Of a stretch of 64,000 nt of DNA, positions 62,824 to 64,000 are shown in pieces (position 1 is the first letter of the stretch; every line of letters starts with the position of its first letter). The notes under the pieces are model-generated. The model made no database searches. It was not told the origin of the DNA and worked only from the letters and a program-made list of their open reading frames with translations. The position numbers and the translations under genes are program-made. The stretch comes from Oscheius sp. JU75 (lineage: Eukaryota; Nematoda; Chromadorea; Rhabditida; Rhabditidae), in assembly GCA_037178855.1 (NCBI GenBank), contig JASJZC010000004.1, positions 2,666,001 through 2,730,000 of the forward strand. The letters run 5' to 3'.

Positions 62824-64000
62824 ATGTCCCTATTGGAGAATTTAAATGCGGCGAAAAATAAGCTAAAAACTGTCGAAACAAGGTAATCTGAAAGTGAGAA
62901 AGTACAAAGCACGTTTTAGAGTTTTGTTAGCCGATGGTACAGAAATTCAAGAACAAAGAGGCGATGACGGCGTATTTAGGGAAAAACCAGGTGCGTTCAA
63001 CTGTTTGAGAATTTAGAAAAGATTGTAGTTAGGTTTTGTTTGTAAAAGAGAGGGGTGCAAATATGCGTTCCAACATTTTGTTCTAAAAAATGTTAGTGAT
63101 TTTACGAGACAAAACCAAGAAAACAACAACGACAGTTTATGTCATGTTTAGAGAGCAACACCACTAAAAAAAACTGAAAACCGCGTTTGAACGAAATTCC
63201 ATTGGGTGATAAAGAACAACAATTTCTATACGAGACCCGCTAGAGCATGGAGATTCAAACCGACAAGATTTACCGGAAATCGAAAAGATTGGTCTCTTCG
63301 ACTTCGGTACAAGTTGTAAAGAGATTATACTCTCATTGTTACACCAGGGTTCATAAAAGTAAAAGTATAAACCTCAAATATCATTTTCATTGCCTAATCA
63401 AGGTCACAATCTTTCAGGTGTGTCGAATAAGCGCCAAAAAAAGGTGGAACGTTTGAGACGAATGGGATTTGTTGTCGATCTCAAACCAGATCTGAACTTA
63501 GCTGAATGTGTACCCAGTGTATATTTGGGTGAGTCCCAAATATCCAGTCAGTCAATTACCTTACAGGTAGCCAAGACGTTGCAGCTGACTACCAGATTCT
63601 CAAAAACGGAGGTATAACTCACATCGTGAACGTAGCAACCGGAATTCCTAACTTTTTTCCAAAACAATTCCGTTATTTCACTCTAGAGCTGTTAGATCTA
63701 CCGACGACGGATCTCTTCACCCATTTCTACACAGTTACAGAGTGGATCAATGAAGTTGTGATGGCTGGCGGAAAGGTCTTTTCCAATTTACCAAAACGAG
63801 ACATATCTTCAGATTCTAGTACACTGCAATGCCGGTATATCTCGATCCTCCACCTTTGTTCTGGCCTATATGATGAGGTTTCAAAAGATGTCTTTTTCCG
63901 ACGCTATGCGAAAGGCAAAGGAAGCAAGACCAGGCAAGATCTCATTCCCATTATACGAAACATGTTTGTCTAGTGATCAGACCGAACGACGGTTTTATGC
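62824..64000 (+). CDS. Dual-specificity phosphatase, DUSP19-like (partial at right edge)
   Basis: Start MSLLENLNAAKNKLKTVETR; exon 2 VLLADGTEIQEQRGDDG; then a 427-nt intron (62991-63417). The catalytic domain follows: PSVYLGSQDVAADY (the LFLGSxxxA-type start), GITHIVNVATGIPNFFP, LDLPTTDLFTHF, and the P-loop VHCNAGISRSS, in which Cys and Arg are intact. The line continues AYMMRFQKMSFSDAM and ARPVIRPNDGFM at the window edge; that last join uses a GC-AG intron (63934-63973). The pattern resembles DUSP19/SKRP1, which regulates JNK-pathway kinases. The C-terminus lies outside the window. Confidence 0.85.

Overview
This window is nuclear DNA from a nematode, most likely a rhabditid not far from Caenorhabditis. 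The evidence is genes interrupted by many 35-60 nt GT-AG introns, 3' splice acceptors lying 0-16 nt upstream of start codons (the mark of spliced-leader trans-splicing), and nematode-typical proteins: a ground-like domain protein, an F-box protein with the nematode C-terminal YYSW ending, a Patched-related (PTR) protein, a CSC-1-type Borealin, and a Citron relative without a kinase domain. All coding coordinates given here are outer limits of spliced genes; exon joins were worked out by hand from splice signals and reading frame.

Layout. 0-7 kb: the left-edge part of an RS-rich protein (-), a small secreted Ly6-like protein (-), an F-box/LRR protein (+) whose large intron holds an antisense gene, a 7TM receptor (+) and a small lysine-rich protein (-). 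7-12 kb: an ADCY9-type membrane adenylyl cyclase (acy-1, -). 12-13.7 kb: intergenic. 13.7-19.6 kb: SPT6/emb-5 (+), with a 55-codon antisense reading frame in one intron. 19.8-21.9 kb: a bestrophin channel (-) with a tRNA-like insertion in an intron. 21.9-26.4 kb: gene-poor. 26.4-29.2 kb: a divergent rhodopsin-class GPCR (+). 29.4-33.2 kb: PTR (-). 35.6-41.6 kb: a head-to-head pair, Borealin-like csc-1 (-) and kinase-less Citron-like (+). 41.7-42.2 kb: a decayed LINE reverse transcriptase (-). 42.3-45.3 kb: a GPI-anchored Ly6-like protein and a CRIB-domain protein (both +). 45.5-48.9 kb: UDP-glucose pyrophosphorylase with three candidate first exons (-). 49.6-51.3 kb: a ground-like protein and a C1GALT-like glycosyltransferase (+). 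51.7-62.6 kb: four collinear minus-strand genes, atf-7, cct-5, a MATH-BTB protein and a PPM1D-like phosphatase. 62.8-64 kb: a DUSP19-like dual-specificity phosphatase running off the right edge.

How the genes relate. Most are unrelated housekeeping or signalling genes packed tail to tail, but two neighbourhoods are suggestive. The csc-1/Citron pair puts two cytokinesis proteins on one shared 417-nt promoter region. The right end groups a PPM1D-like phosphatase, a DUSP19-like phosphatase and the bZIP factor ATF-7, all of which belong to stress-MAP-kinase signalling in better studied animals. I saw no plainly novel multi-gene system. The most unusual features are the two antisense genes nested in introns, a dispersed hairpin-ended repeat present twice, two GC-AG introns at conserved positions, a 25-nt intron, and the kinase-less Citron.
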